Origin: an uncultured Prevotellaceae bacterium
Lineage (GTDB): Bacteria > Bacteroidota > Bacteroidia > Bacteroidales > Muribaculaceae
Assembly (NCBI GenBank): GCA_945983195.1
Contig: CAMFSS010000007.1
Location: forward strand, 1-25,577
Reading direction: 5' to 3'
Length of the DNA: 25,577 bases
In this document: positions 1-8,156 of the stretch, piece by piece
How the letters are laid out: each line of letters opens with the position of its first letter
Position numbering within the stretch: position 1 is the stretch's first letter
The notes under the pieces: generated by a model
Database searches by the model: none
What the model was told of the DNA's origin: nothing
What the model saw: the letters and a program-made list of their open reading frames with translations, nothing else
Made by a program: the position numbers and the translations under genes

Positions 1-41
1 AAGGGTCGTGCCAGGATAAGAAGAAAATCTAAGTCCTTTTA

Positions 42-2483
42 GTGAATATGCAGTTGCTGAAGGATGCCAAAAACTACATTTTGAGCCGCAGCGACTATGG
101 CAGTGTTGTCGAAGGCTTTTATCGTCCATACGATGCCATTAAAGCCACACGTCCGTTTGTCATCATCGACGAGCCCCACAAGTTCTCTCGCGACCAGAAG
201 GCATTCGGAATCATTCGCTCTCAGATTGCGCCACAATGTATCATACGGTTTGGAGCCACATTCCCCGAAACGACCATCGGCAAGGGGAAAAACAAGCAGA
301 CGGTAAAGGATTATCAGAATCTACTCTATGACCTCAATGCGTGTCGGTCGTTCAATATGGGTCTGATTAAAGGTGTCGCCAAAGAGCACTTCGAACCGGC
401 TTCGATGAAAAATGAGAAAATAAAACTTCTGTCGGCGACACGAAACGATTCTGCCACTTTACAACACCGACAGGCTGATGCACCCACAAAGAGTTTCCGA
501 CTCTGCGTAGGCGATTCCCTTTCTCAGATATCCGACGACTTGGCTGGAATCACGATACAGTCGATTGACAAAAACTCCATTGAACTTTCCAACGGACAAG
601 TGAAAACCGTGGGAGAGGAAATGGATGTTGACGTTTTCATGAGTTCTTATCAGGAACAGATGATTAGGCTCGCTCTTGAACGTCATTTCGAGACCGAGCG
701 CAGCAACTTCAGTGGCCGCACTTTCAGAATTAAGACACTTGCACTGTTTTTCATCGACGACATCACTTCATATCGACCCGATGACAACGGCAAAAGGCCT
801 TATATTCTTGAAACATTCGAGCGGTTGCTTAAAGCGAAACTGGAAGAAACAATAAGCAGCCTATCCGACCTGGAAGCGGCGGATGGCGAATATCTCCAAG
901 CAAGCCTTGAAAACATACCGGCTTGCCATGCCGGTTATTTTGCTCAGGACAACAGCTCGTCAGATGAAAGCATAGCCAAAGAAGTTGACGATATTCTCAA
1001 CGGCAAAAAACAACTTCTGTCGTTCGTCGACAAGGACGGCAACCCCATGCTCCGACGTTTCCTTTTCTCAAAATGGACGCTGAAAGAGGGATGGGATAAC
1101 CCCAATGTATTTACGATTGCAAAGCTGCGCTCAAGCGGAAGCGTTTTTTGTAAGGTGGAGGTTGTGGGGGGCGGTCTGCGTTTGCCTGTCGACGTATGTG
1201 GTAAGCGATTGTCGTATGAGGATTTCATGCTCATTTACATCGTCGATTTCACCGAAGCCGACTTCGCCCGAAAACTCGTGGAGCAAATCAATAGCGAAGT
1301 TCCTGCTGCCGTCAACATTTCTTTCGCCATCATAAAGCAAGTGGCAGAACAGATGGGAACCGATGCAAATCTGCTGTTTGCCGAATTGCTCACAAAAAAA
1401 TATATCGACGGAAACTTCACCATTATTCCCGAAAATCGCACAAGTTTCTTCGATGAATACCCAATGTTTACTTCAGGTCTTGATTTTGGCAAGGTGAAAG
1501 ACCGCAACATTAAGCCTAATCAATCGGTAAAAATACGCAAGGCTCAATTTGAAGAGCTTCGAGAACTTTGGGAAAAGCTCAATCAGCGATACACAATTTG
1601 GTATGACCCGGAATTGAATGATGAAATTGACAATGCCCTTGACACCATTCTTGCTTCGGGCAATGTGTTCGTGGAACGCGTCATTGCAAGCCGACGCGAT
1701 GTTATTGTCAAACAAGGGGAAACTATGTCGACAGCATCAAATACCGGTGTACAATACGCGCTTAAATTGTCATTGCCCTACGGCGTTTTTTTGAAACGTA
1801 TCTCCGATGCCACCAGCATTTCATTGCCTATTCTCCATAGTGCCATTTGCCGATACGCAAAAGCCTATGGTGCACCAAACGATGCTTATTTCAACGAGCA
1901 AACGATAAGTGCAATAATTCAGGCTTTTACCGACTGGAAAATATCAACCTTGCAAGGTCGCTTCAAGTACAAAAAAACGAGTGGCGCATTAGGGGCAACA
2001 GCCTTAACATACGCTGATGGAAGTGTTCGCGATGAGATTGCACAAGGTCGTATTGGAGTGAAGATTAAAGAAGGTGATGCTGCCGCAAAATATCTCTACG
2101 ACACAAAAGCCTTCGATTCGCCGCTTGAACTCGACAATATAGAATCCGACATCGATGCCGGGCTGTCGGGTATAGCCGAAGTGGTTGTATATGGGAAAAT
2201 ACCGCGTAGCAGCATTGCAATTCCTACAATTGCAGGTGGAACGTACAGCCCTGATTTCATGTATGTGGTCAAAAAGACAAATGGAGTAAAAGAGCTTAAC
2301 ATTGTTGTAGAATCAAAAGCCGTCGACAATGAATCTACACTTCGTGGAATTGAGGAAGCAAAAATCAAGTGTGCCGAGATTTTCTTCAAGAATCTGTCGG
2401 CACAGGGTTACAACGTGTATTTCCGCACCCAACTGAACAACAAAAAGATGCTTCAAATTATGAAAGAAGTAATTAACTCATAA
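42..2483 (+). CDS. Type III restriction endonuclease Res subunit, C-terminal part (5' end broken or missing)
   Basis: This is the ATP-dependent translocase/nuclease subunit of a type III restriction-modification system, which cuts DNA after cooperation with a Mod methyltransferase. Counting from the GTG at 42, the helicase DEPH box is at residues 43-46, motif III (GATFPE) at 71-76, and the C-terminal helicase core (KEGWDNPNVF, then EVVGGGLRLP) lies near residues 345-385. A PD-(D/E)xK nuclease site follows: P737-D738, then E757-S-K759. The Walker A region is absent and must lie before the window. An in-frame stop at 30-32 precedes the GTG, and there is no ribosome binding site, so 42 is unlikely to be a natural start. 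Reading the frame that starts at base 1 and adding one T in the run at 37-40 joins ...KSF to LVNMQLL without a gap. The gene is therefore either frameshifted or carries a sequence error. The family call is firm; the intactness of the gene is not. Confidence 0.85.
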   Translation: MNMQLLKDAKNYILSRSDYGSVVEGFYRPYDAIKATRPFVIIDEPHKFSRDQKAFGIIRSQIAPQCIIRFGATFPETTIGKGKNKQTVKDYQNLLYDLNACRSFNMGLIKGVAKEHFEPASMKNEKIKLLSATRNDSATLQHRQADAPTKSFRLCVGDSLSQISDDLAGITIQSIDKNSIELSNGQVKTVGEEMDVDVFMSSYQEQMIRLALERHFETERSNFSGRTFRIKTLALFFIDDITSYRPDDNGKRPYILETFERLLKAKLEETISSLSDLEAADGEYLQASLENIPACHAGYFAQDNSSSDESIAKEVDDILNGKKQLLSFVDKDGNPMLRRFLFSKWTLKEGWDNPNVFTIAKLRSSGSVFCKVEVVGGGLRLPVDVCGKRLSYEDFMLIYIVDFTEADFARKLVEQINSEVPAAVNISFAIIKQVAEQMGTDANLLFAELLTKKYIDGNFTIIPENRTSFFDEYPMFTSGLDFGKVKDRNIKPNQSVKIRKAQFEELRELWEKLNQRYTIWYDPELNDEIDNALDTILASGNVFVERVIASRRDVIVKQGETMSTASNTGVQYALKLSLPYGVFLKRISDATSISLPILHSAICRYAKAYGAPNDAYFNEQTISAIIQAFTDWKISTLQGRFKYKKTSGALGATALTYADGSVRDEIAQGRIGVKIKEGDAAAKYLYDTKAFDSPLELDNIESDIDAGLSGIAEVVVYGKIPRSSIAIPTIAGGTYSPDFMYVVKKTNGVKELNIVVESKAVDNESTLRGIEEAKIKCAEIFFKNLSAQGYNVYFRTQLNNKKMLQIMKEVINS

Positions 2484-2484
2484 G

Positions 2485-2516
2485 CTTGCATTTCCATTAT
2501 ATTTTCACTATCTTTG
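2485..2516 (+). promoter_or_regulatory. Bacteroidetes-type promoter of the fructose-bisphosphatase gene
   Basis: A CTTG element (2485-2488) stands 20 bp before TATCTTTG (2509-2516), which matches the Bacteroidetes -33/-7 pattern TTTG-N19-21-TAnnTTTG. The start codon of the next gene is 48 bp downstream. The element begins right at the end of the restriction gene, so the two genes are probably transcribed separately. Confidence 0.7.
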
Positions 2517-2564
2517 TGATTCAAAACTAACATTTTTACCGGTAACAATTGACCTGACAAAGAC

Positions 2565-4589
2565 ATGAACAAAAGAATCAATCCTGATGACGTTCTCAGC
2601 GACCTCAGATACCTCAAGCTCCTTGCTCGCAATTTCCCAAACATTGCCGCTGCAAGCACCGAGATTATCAACCTTGAGGCTATCCTCAATCTCCCAAAGG
2701 GCACTGAGCATTTCCTTGCCGACCTCCACGGCGAGTTTAAGGCGTTCCAGCACGTGCTGCGCAATGCCTCGGGTGCAATCAAGCGCAAGGTGAAGGAGAT
2801 TTTCGGCGAAACTCTGGGTATGCGCGAACAGAAGGAGCTTTGCACACTCATTTATTATCCTGAGCTGAAACTCGACCTGGTGAAGCGCGAAACTCCAGCC
2901 GACGAGCTTGAAGACTGGTACTTCATAACCCTCAACCGACTGGTGCTGGTGTGCCGCAACGTGTCGTCGAAGTACACTCGCTCAAAGGTGCGCAAAGCCC
3001 TGCCAAGCGACTTCTCCTACATCATTCAGGAGCTTCTGCACGAAAGTTCTATCGACACCAACAAGCAGGCATACGTGGAGGTGATTGTACGCACTATCAT
3101 CGCTACCGACCGCGCCGACGAGTTTATCATATCCATCTGCAATCTTATCCAGCAGCTCGCTATCGACACACTGCACATTCTCGGCGATGTGTTCGACCGC
3201 GGTCCGAGCCCCGACAAGATTATGGAAATTCTCTGCGACTACCACAACTTCGACATTCAGTGGGGCAACCACGACATTCTGTGGATGGGTGCCGCCGCCG
3301 GCAACGACTGCTGCATTGCCAATGTGCTGCGCATCGCTCTGCGCTATGGCAACCAGGCTGTGCTTGAAGACGGCTACGGCATCAATCTGCTGCCACTTGC
3401 CACCTTCGCTCTCGAAACCTACGCCGACGACCCCTGCACCATGTTTATGCCGAAGGTCAACCGCCTTGAAATCGGCATGAGCGAAAAGACCATGCACATG
3501 ATTGCTCAGTGGCACAAGGCTATTTCGGTGATTCAGTTCAAGCTCGAAGCTGCTACAATCAAGCGTCGCCCCGACTTCGAGATGGAAGACCGGCTGCTGC
3601 TCCACCACGTCGACTTCGAGCGAAAGGTGTTTGTGCTCGACGGCAAGGAGTATGAAATGACCGACTGCAACTTCCCGACAGTCGACCCTGCCGACCCCTA
3701 CCGCCTCACTCCCGAAGAGCAGGACATTGTGACGAAGCTTCACAATTCATTCATTTGCAGCGAAAAGCTACAGAAGCACATCAACTGCCTCTTCCGCAAC
3801 GGCTGCATCTATGCTGTCACCAACAGCAACCTCCTTTTCCACGCCTCTGTGCCCCTTAATGCCGACGGCTCGCTCAAGGAAGTGACAATTCGCGGCGAGC
3901 GGTTCAAGGGAAAGGAGCTGCTTCACAAGGCTGGCAACATCATACGCGATGCCTATTTCGGAACTCACGACGAAGATGCTCACAATTTTGCAATCGACTA
4001 TGTGTGGTATCTGTGGTGCGGCAAGGATTCCCCGGCTTTCGACAAGGATAAAATGGCAACTTTCGAGCGTTACTTCCTGAAGGATAAAGCTACCCACAAG
4101 GAGGTGAAGGGATACTACTACACTCTGCGCGACAATGAGGCTGTGTGCGACATGCTTCTCGATGAGTTTGGCGTGACGGGAACTCACCGCCACATCATCA
4201 ACGGACACGTGCCCGTTAAGACAATCAAGGGCGAAAGTCCTATCAAGGCAAACGGAAAAATGATGGTTATCGACGGCGGTTTCTCAAAGGCATATCAGCC
4301 CGAAACGGGAATAGCCGGCTACACACTCGTGTTCCACTCGCGCGGATTCCAGCTTGTGCAGCATGAGCCATTCACGTCAATCACCAAGGCCGTTGCCGAA
4401 GGTCAGGACATCAAGTCGACCACTCAGCTTGTGGAAATGAGCTCAAAGCGCATGATGGTGAAGGACACCGACCTCGGTCGTGTGCTTGAGAGCCAGGTCG
4501 AAGACCTCCAGAAACTGCTCTACGCTTTCTCAAGCGGCTACATCAAGGAGCGCGATTCACGCTCAAGCCTGATAAAGCTAAAGAGATAG
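2565..4589 (+). CDS. fbp: Class III fructose-1,6-bisphosphatase
   Basis: It hydrolyses fructose 1,6-bisphosphate to fructose 6-phosphate in gluconeogenesis, in the cytoplasm. The protein has 674 residues, the usual size for the class III enzymes of Firmicutes and Bacteroidetes, which are unrelated to E. coli Fbp. The calcineurin-like metallophosphatase signatures are all present: ADLHGE at residues 52-57 (metal ligands D53, H55), GDVFDRG at 207-213 (D208, D211), and GNHD at 234-237, with a later histidine motif INGHVPVK in the C-terminal half. The ATG at 2565 is chosen because it leads directly into the conserved N-terminus and lies 48 bp after a good promoter. It appears monocistronic, with a promoter before it and a hairpin plus T-run right after its TAG stop. 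Base composition is like that of the neighbouring housekeeping genes. Confidence 0.95.
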   Translation: MNKRINPDDVLSDLRYLKLLARNFPNIAAASTEIINLEAILNLPKGTEHFLADLHGEFKAFQHVLRNASGAIKRKVKEIFGETLGMREQKELCTLIYYPELKLDLVKRETPADELEDWYFITLNRLVLVCRNVSSKYTRSKVRKALPSDFSYIIQELLHESSIDTNKQAYVEVIVRTIIATDRADEFIISICNLIQQLAIDTLHILGDVFDRGPSPDKIMEILCDYHNFDIQWGNHDILWMGAAAGNDCCIANVLRIALRYGNQAVLEDGYGINLLPLATFALETYADDPCTMFMPKVNRLEIGMSEKTMHMIAQWHKAISVIQFKLEAATIKRRPDFEMEDRLLLHHVDFERKVFVLDGKEYEMTDCNFPTVDPADPYRLTPEEQDIVTKLHNSFICSEKLQKHINCLFRNGCIYAVTNSNLLFHASVPLNADGSLKEVTIRGERFKGKELLHKAGNIIRDAYFGTHDEDAHNFAIDYVWYLWCGKDSPAFDKDKMATFERYFLKDKATHKEVKGYYYTLRDNEAVCDMLLDEFGVTGTHRHIINGHVPVKTIKGESPIKANGKMMVIDGGFSKAYQPETGIAGYTLVFHSRGFQLVQHEPFTSITKAVAEGQDIKSTTQLVEMSSKRMMVKDTDLGRVLESQVEDLQKLLYAFSSGYIKERDSRSSLIKLKR

Positions 4590-4631
4590 TGCCCGGGCAG
4601 ACGCATATCGCGTAGCTGCATAGGGCATTTT
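4590..4631 (+). terminator. Probable intrinsic terminator of fbp
   Basis: Directly after the fbp stop a stepped hairpin can be drawn: TGCCC (4590-4594) with GGGCA (4623-4627), GCAG (4597-4600) with CTGC (4616-4619), and ACGC (4601-4604) with GCGT (4610-4613) around a 5-base loop. TTTT follows at 4628-4631. The stem has internal loops and the T-run is short, so strength is uncertain. Confidence 0.55.
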
Positions 4632-4638
4632 CGAAGCG

Positions 4639-4674
4639 TTTTGACGTTTTTTTCCACAAATCGGCATATTTTTG
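4639..4674 (+). promoter_or_regulatory. Possible second (upstream) promoter of the his operon
   Basis: TTTTG (4639-4643) and TATTTTTG (4667-4674) match the -33 and -7 boxes, but the spacing of 23 bp is longer than usual. It lies about 40 bp before the better promoter, and both share a TTTCCACAAA block (4651-4660 and 4691-4700) a few bases upstream of the -7 box. Confidence 0.4.
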
Positions 4675-4683
4675 CTTCATTTT

Positions 4684-4714
4684 TTTGCACTTTCCACAAA
4701 AAAAGCTACTTTTG
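4684..4714 (+). promoter_or_regulatory. Main promoter of the his operon
   Basis: TTTG (4684-4687), a 19-bp spacer and TACTTTTG (4707-4714) fit the Bacteroidetes primary-sigma consensus exactly. Transcription would begin around 4720, about 45 bases before the leader-peptide ATG at 4766. Confidence 0.8.
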
Positions 4715-4765
4715 CAGCACAATTGGAATAACAAAGAGATAATAATTTTTTCATAATTGAGAATT

Positions 4766-4834
4766 ATGGCAATTTTTTCACTTCATCACCGTCACCATCA
4801 TCATCACGGCTGCCGTGCGGCAAGCTGCGCTTAG
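4766..4834 (+). CDS. hisL: Histidine operon leader peptide (attenuation peptide)
   Basis: This short reading frame encodes 22 residues, MAIFSLHHRHHHHHGCRAAS followed by CA and a TAG stop. Seven of them are histidine, at positions 7, 8 and 10-14. It lies between the his promoter and a strong terminator hairpin, ahead of hisG, which is the arrangement of a translation-coupled attenuator. By analogy with the enterobacterial his leader, a ribosome stalled on the histidine codons when His-tRNA is scarce should prevent the terminator from forming. No clear Shine-Dalgarno sequence is present, which is normal in this phylum. The peptide itself probably has no other role. The name hisL is used for the role, not for sequence homology with the E. 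coli peptide. Confidence 0.9.
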   Translation: MAIFSLHHRHHHHHGCRAASCA

Positions 4835-4874
4835 TGTTGTGTGCCTTGATTAAGTGTTTTTCCATAATTCACAC

Positions 4875-4924
4875 AAAAATGCCGGCTTCCCGCTTCTTCA
4901 AGCGACCGAAGCCGGCATTTTTTT
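4875..4924 (+). terminator. His operon attenuator (intrinsic terminator hairpin)
   Basis: ATGCCGGCTTC (4879-4889) pairs with GAAGCCGGCAT (4908-4918), and inside it CGCTT (4891-4895) pairs with AAGCG (4900-4904) around the loop CTTC. A-run 4875-4879 precedes and a T-run (4918-4924) follows, giving a long, GC-rich, U-tailed hairpin that ends 31 bases before hisG. A competing antiterminator is not obvious by eye; the best short candidate is CGGCA (4818-4822) at the end of the leader peptide with TGCCG (4880-4884) in the left arm. Confidence 0.85.
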
Positions 4925-4955
4925 ATTCAGTACAATCTAAACAAACTACTATATT

Positions 4956-5810
4956 ATGTTACGAATTGCAGTACAGTCAAAAGGCCGCCTCTACGATGAG
5001 ACGATGGAGCTCCTCTCCGAGGCAGGCATCAAGCTCACGGCAGTGAAGCGCACCCTGCTTGTGCCTTCGCGCAACTTTCCCGTAGAGCTACTTTTTCTCC
5101 GCGACGACGATATCCCCGATTCTGTAGCCACAGGCACTGCCGACATAGGCATTGTGGGTCTTAACGAGGTGCTCGAAAAGCAGCAGAAAGTGGAGGTGAT
5201 ACGCCGCCTCGGATTCAGCAAGTGCCGACTCTCGCTCGCCATACCGAAAGAGGTGAAGTAGAGCGGCGTAGAGTGGTTCGATGGCAAATAAATCGCCACA
5301 GCCTATCCGAAAATCCTCATCGACTTCCTCCGCGAGAAGAATATCACAGCCGATATTCACGTCATCAGCGGCTCTGTGGAAATTGCCCCAGGAATAGGTC
5401 TTTCCGATGCCATTTTCGACATTGTGTCGTCGGGTAGCACACTCGTCAGCAACAATCTCGCCGAGGTGGAGACTGTGTTGCAATCTGAAGCCGTGCTGAT
5501 TGGCAGCGGCAAAAGCCTCTCAAGCGAGAAGCAGGAAATACTCGATGAGCTGCTTTTCCGCATCGAGGCAGTAAAGGCTGCCGAGGGGAAGAAGTATATC
5601 CTCATGAACGTGCCTAAAACGAAGCTCTCCGACGTGCTTGCTGTGCTGCCGGGCATCAAGAGCCCCACTGTGCTGCCGCTTGCCGACGAGGAGTGGTGCT
5701 CGGTTCACACCGTTCTGCCTGAGAAACATTTTTGGGAAATAATCAACAATCTAAAAGGTGCCGGAGCTGAGGGTATTCTCGTTCTCGACATCGAAAAAAT
5801 GGTCTTATGA
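4956..5810 (+). pseudogene. hisG: ATP phosphoribosyltransferase (long form), interrupted by two in-frame stop codons
   Basis: HisG starts histidine synthesis by joining ATP and PRPP. Read through, the frame gives 285 positions, the size of the long HisG form with its C-terminal ACT-like histidine-sensing domain. The first 101 codons (to AIPKEVK) are clean; then come TAG at 5259-5261, nine sense codons (SGVEWFDGK), TAA at 5289-5291, and a clean frame from IATAYPK to the end at 5810. There is no frame change. In homologues I remember, a Tyr stands at the first position and a Lys at the second, so each stop needs only one base change (TAC or TAT to TAG; AAA to TAA). The rest is well conserved, including the glycine-rich SSGSTLVSN segment. 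The stop overlaps the hisD start (ATGA). It may be a recent pseudogene, a consensus error, or less likely a readthrough case. Confidence 0.9.
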
Positions 5811-7096
5811 ATATCTACCGTTATCCCTCTCGCAGCGAGTGGCAACCGCTCATGGCACGTGCCGTGGCTGAAACTCGCGAACTGCACGACACCGTAGCCG
5901 GAATTATCGACGATGTGCGCTCACGTGGCGACGAAGCTCTGCGCGAAATGGCTGCCCGATTCGACGGCGTGCAGCTCAGCAGCCTAAAGGTCACAGCCGA
6001 CGAGATTGCCGAGGCTGTCGATGCTGTGCCGCATGAGCTGAAAAATGCCATTGCCATAGCTGCCAAAAACATTTCAAGGTTTCACAAGGCACAGCGAATG
6101 GAAGAAATTGTGGTCGACACCATGCCCGGTGTCACTTGCCGACAGAAGGCTGTGCCCATCGCAAAGGTGGGGCTATACATTCCGGGAGGCAACTCGCCGC
6201 TCTTCTCCACAGTGCTTATGCTTGCCATTCCGGCACGGCTTGCCGGTTGCCGCAAGATTGTGCTGTGCACACCTCCGGGGAAGCAGGGCAAGATACACCC
6301 TGCCATTCTCTATGCCGCAAGCATTTCGGGCGTTACCGAAATATATAAAGCCGGTGGCGCACAGGCAATTGCAGCAATGGCATTCGGCACCGAGAGCGTG
6401 CCGCGTGTGAGCAAGATTTTCGGTCCCGGCAACCGCTTTGTCATGGAGGCGAAGCAGCAGGTGAGTCTTGGCGCGGCTGCCATTGATATGCCTGCCGGAC
6501 CGTCGGAGGTGATGATTGTTGCCGATGGCAGTGCCGATGCTCGCTTCGTGGCGAGCGATTTCCTTTCGCAAGCCGAACATGGTCCCGACAGCCAGTCGAT
6601 TCTCCTCACCGCCGATGCCGAATTTGCCGAAAAGCTGCCGGAGGTTGTCGAGGAGCTTCTTGCCACCCTGCCACGGCAGGAGATGATGCGCAAGTCGCTG
6701 TCGCACAGTCGCGTGGTTCTACTCCACAACGACGATGAAATTTTCGACTTTGCCAATGAGTATGCACCTGAGCACCTCATCATCAACCGCTCCGATGCAG
6801 CCTCTGTTGCAGCCCGTGTGGAGAATGCCGGCTCGGTGTTCATCGGGGCTTATTCCCCCGAAAGTGCGGGCGACTACGCCTCGGGTACCAACCACACCCT
6901 TCCCACAAGCGGCTACGCGAAGGCTTACAGCGGAGTGAACATCGACAGTTTCACCAAGAAGATCACCTTCCAGCACCTCACGCCCGAAGGGCTTGCCTCA
7001 ATAGGCAATGCCATTGAGATTCTTGCCGAGAATGAGGATCTAATGGCTCACAGGCTCGCTGTGACGGTGCGTCTAAGTGCTCTCAAAAAGCAGTAA
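5807..7096 (+). CDS. hisD: Histidinol dehydrogenase
   Basis: It oxidises L-histidinol to L-histidine in two NAD-dependent steps, the last part of the pathway. The 429-residue length is normal. Catalytic E322-H323 (in YAPEHLI) and the zinc ligands Q255, H258 (QAEHG), D356 (GDYASG) and H415 (MAHRLAV) are all present, as are GLYIPGGNSP and FGPGNRFV. The ATG overlaps the hisG stop in ATGA, so translation is probably coupled to hisG; the stops in hisG would then also be expected to lower HisD output unless ribosomes restart. Otherwise the gene shows no sign of decay. Confidence 0.96.
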   Translation: MNIYRYPSRSEWQPLMARAVAETRELHDTVAGIIDDVRSRGDEALREMAARFDGVQLSSLKVTADEIAEAVDAVPHELKNAIAIAAKNISRFHKAQRMEEIVVDTMPGVTCRQKAVPIAKVGLYIPGGNSPLFSTVLMLAIPARLAGCRKIVLCTPPGKQGKIHPAILYAASISGVTEIYKAGGAQAIAAMAFGTESVPRVSKIFGPGNRFVMEAKQQVSLGAAAIDMPAGPSEVMIVADGSADARFVASDFLSQAEHGPDSQSILLTADAEFAEKLPEVVEELLATLPRQEMMRKSLSHSRVVLLHNDDEIFDFANEYAPEHLIINRSDAASVAARVENAGSVFIGAYSPESAGDYASGTNHTLPTSGYAKAYSGVNIDSFTKKITFQHLTPEGLASIGNAIEILAENEDLMAHRLAVTVRLSALKKQ

Positions 7097-7121
7097 TCAC
7101 CACACCTAAATCATCATTGTT

Positions 7122-8156
7122 ATGAACATTCAAGATCTTGTACGCCCCAATATCCGGCAGCTCGTGCCTTATAGCTCGGCACGAAGCGAGTTCACCGGTG
7201 CAGCTTCGGTTTTCCTCGATGCCAACGAGAATCCTTTCAACAATCCCTACAACCGCTATCCCGACCCTCTCCAGCGCGAAGTGAAGGCACTCATTTCGCA
7301 AATACGCGGCATACCTGCCGAAAACATTTTTCTCGGTGTTGGCTCCGATGAGTGCATCGACGTAGTCTACCGCACTTTCTGCCGCCCCGGCATCGACAAT
7401 GTGGTGGCTATGTCGCCGAGCTACGGCATGTATGAGGTGTGTGCCGACATCAACGATGTGGCTTATCGCCGCGTGCCGCTCACCGACGACTTCTTCCTCG
7501 ATGCCGATGCCATGCTCGCCGCTGCCGACTCCTGCACAAAGGTGATGTGGATTTGCTCGCCCAACAACCCCACAGGCAATGCCTTCCCTCTCGACGTCAT
7601 TGCCGGGCTGTGCAGCCGTTTTCAGGGATTTGTGGTTGTTGTTGAGGAGTACATCGACTTCTCCTCACGGGGCTCAATGCTCTGGCACCTTGCTGCAACG
7701 CCCAATCTCATTGTGATGCAGACGCTCTCAAAGGCGTGGGGAAGTGCTGCCGTCAGGCTGGGAATCGCTTTCGCTTCGCAGGAAATTATCGACATTTTCA
7801 ACAAGGTGAAATATCCCTACAATGTCAATCTGCTCACCCAGCGTTATGCCGTCGACATACTGAAACGCCACACCGAGGTCACTGCCTGGGTCGACAGGCT
7901 GAAGGAAAACCGCACCGCTCTCATCGCTGCCCTCTCCGGACTGCCATGCGTGTGCCACATCTATCCCACCGATGCCAATTTCGTGCTGGTGCGCGTCACC
8001 GATGCCGATGCCATCTACGACTTTCTGCGCTCACGCGGAATAATTGTCCGCAACCGCAACCGCGTGGAGAAATGCCTTGGCTGCCTGCGAATTACCGTGG
8101 GAACTGCCGACGAAAACGCCACTCTAATCAACACCCTGCTCGATTATGGAAAATAA
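7122..8156 (+). CDS. hisC: Histidinol-phosphate aminotransferase with altered PLP-binding site
   Basis: A fold-type I PLP aminotransferase of 344 residues that makes histidinol phosphate from imidazole acetol phosphate. It has LDANENPF near residue 30, SPNNPTGN in the middle, the Schiff-base lysine K204 (LSKAWG), then VRLG and YNVNLLTQ, and IVRNRNRVEKC near the end. One thing is odd: where the family has (V/L)DEAY with the Asp that contacts the PLP ring nitrogen, this protein has VEEY. The residue at the Asp position is V174 (codon GTT at 7641-7643), and the following Ala is E176. The alignment is gap-free on both sides. Loss of that Asp usually cripples such enzymes, so function is doubtful. 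It begins 25 bp after hisD and overlaps hisB by 11 bp. Confidence 0.93.
   Translation: MNIQDLVRPNIRQLVPYSSARSEFTGAASVFLDANENPFNNPYNRYPDPLQREVKALISQIRGIPAENIFLGVGSDECIDVVYRTFCRPGIDNVVAMSPSYGMYEVCADINDVAYRRVPLTDDFFLDADAMLAAADSCTKVMWICSPNNPTGNAFPLDVIAGLCSRFQGFVVVVEEYIDFSSRGSMLWHLAATPNLIVMQTLSKAWGSAAVRLGIAFASQEIIDIFNKVKYPYNVNLLTQRYAVDILKRHTEVTAWVDRLKENRTALIAALSGLPCVCHIYPTDANFVLVRVTDADAIYDFLRSRGIIVRNRNRVEKCLGCLRITVGTADENATLINTLLDYGK

Noticed and set aside
2982..3743. Open frame of 253 codons on the minus strand inside fbp
   Set aside because: Shadow frame of the fructose-bisphosphatase gene, created by its codon bias; no recognisable domain, no promoter.
5259..5291. Reassigned stop codons as the explanation for the hisG stops
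   Set aside because: TAG, TAA and TGA all end clearly complete proteins in the window (fbp, hisD and the M15 peptidase), so a different genetic code is excluded.
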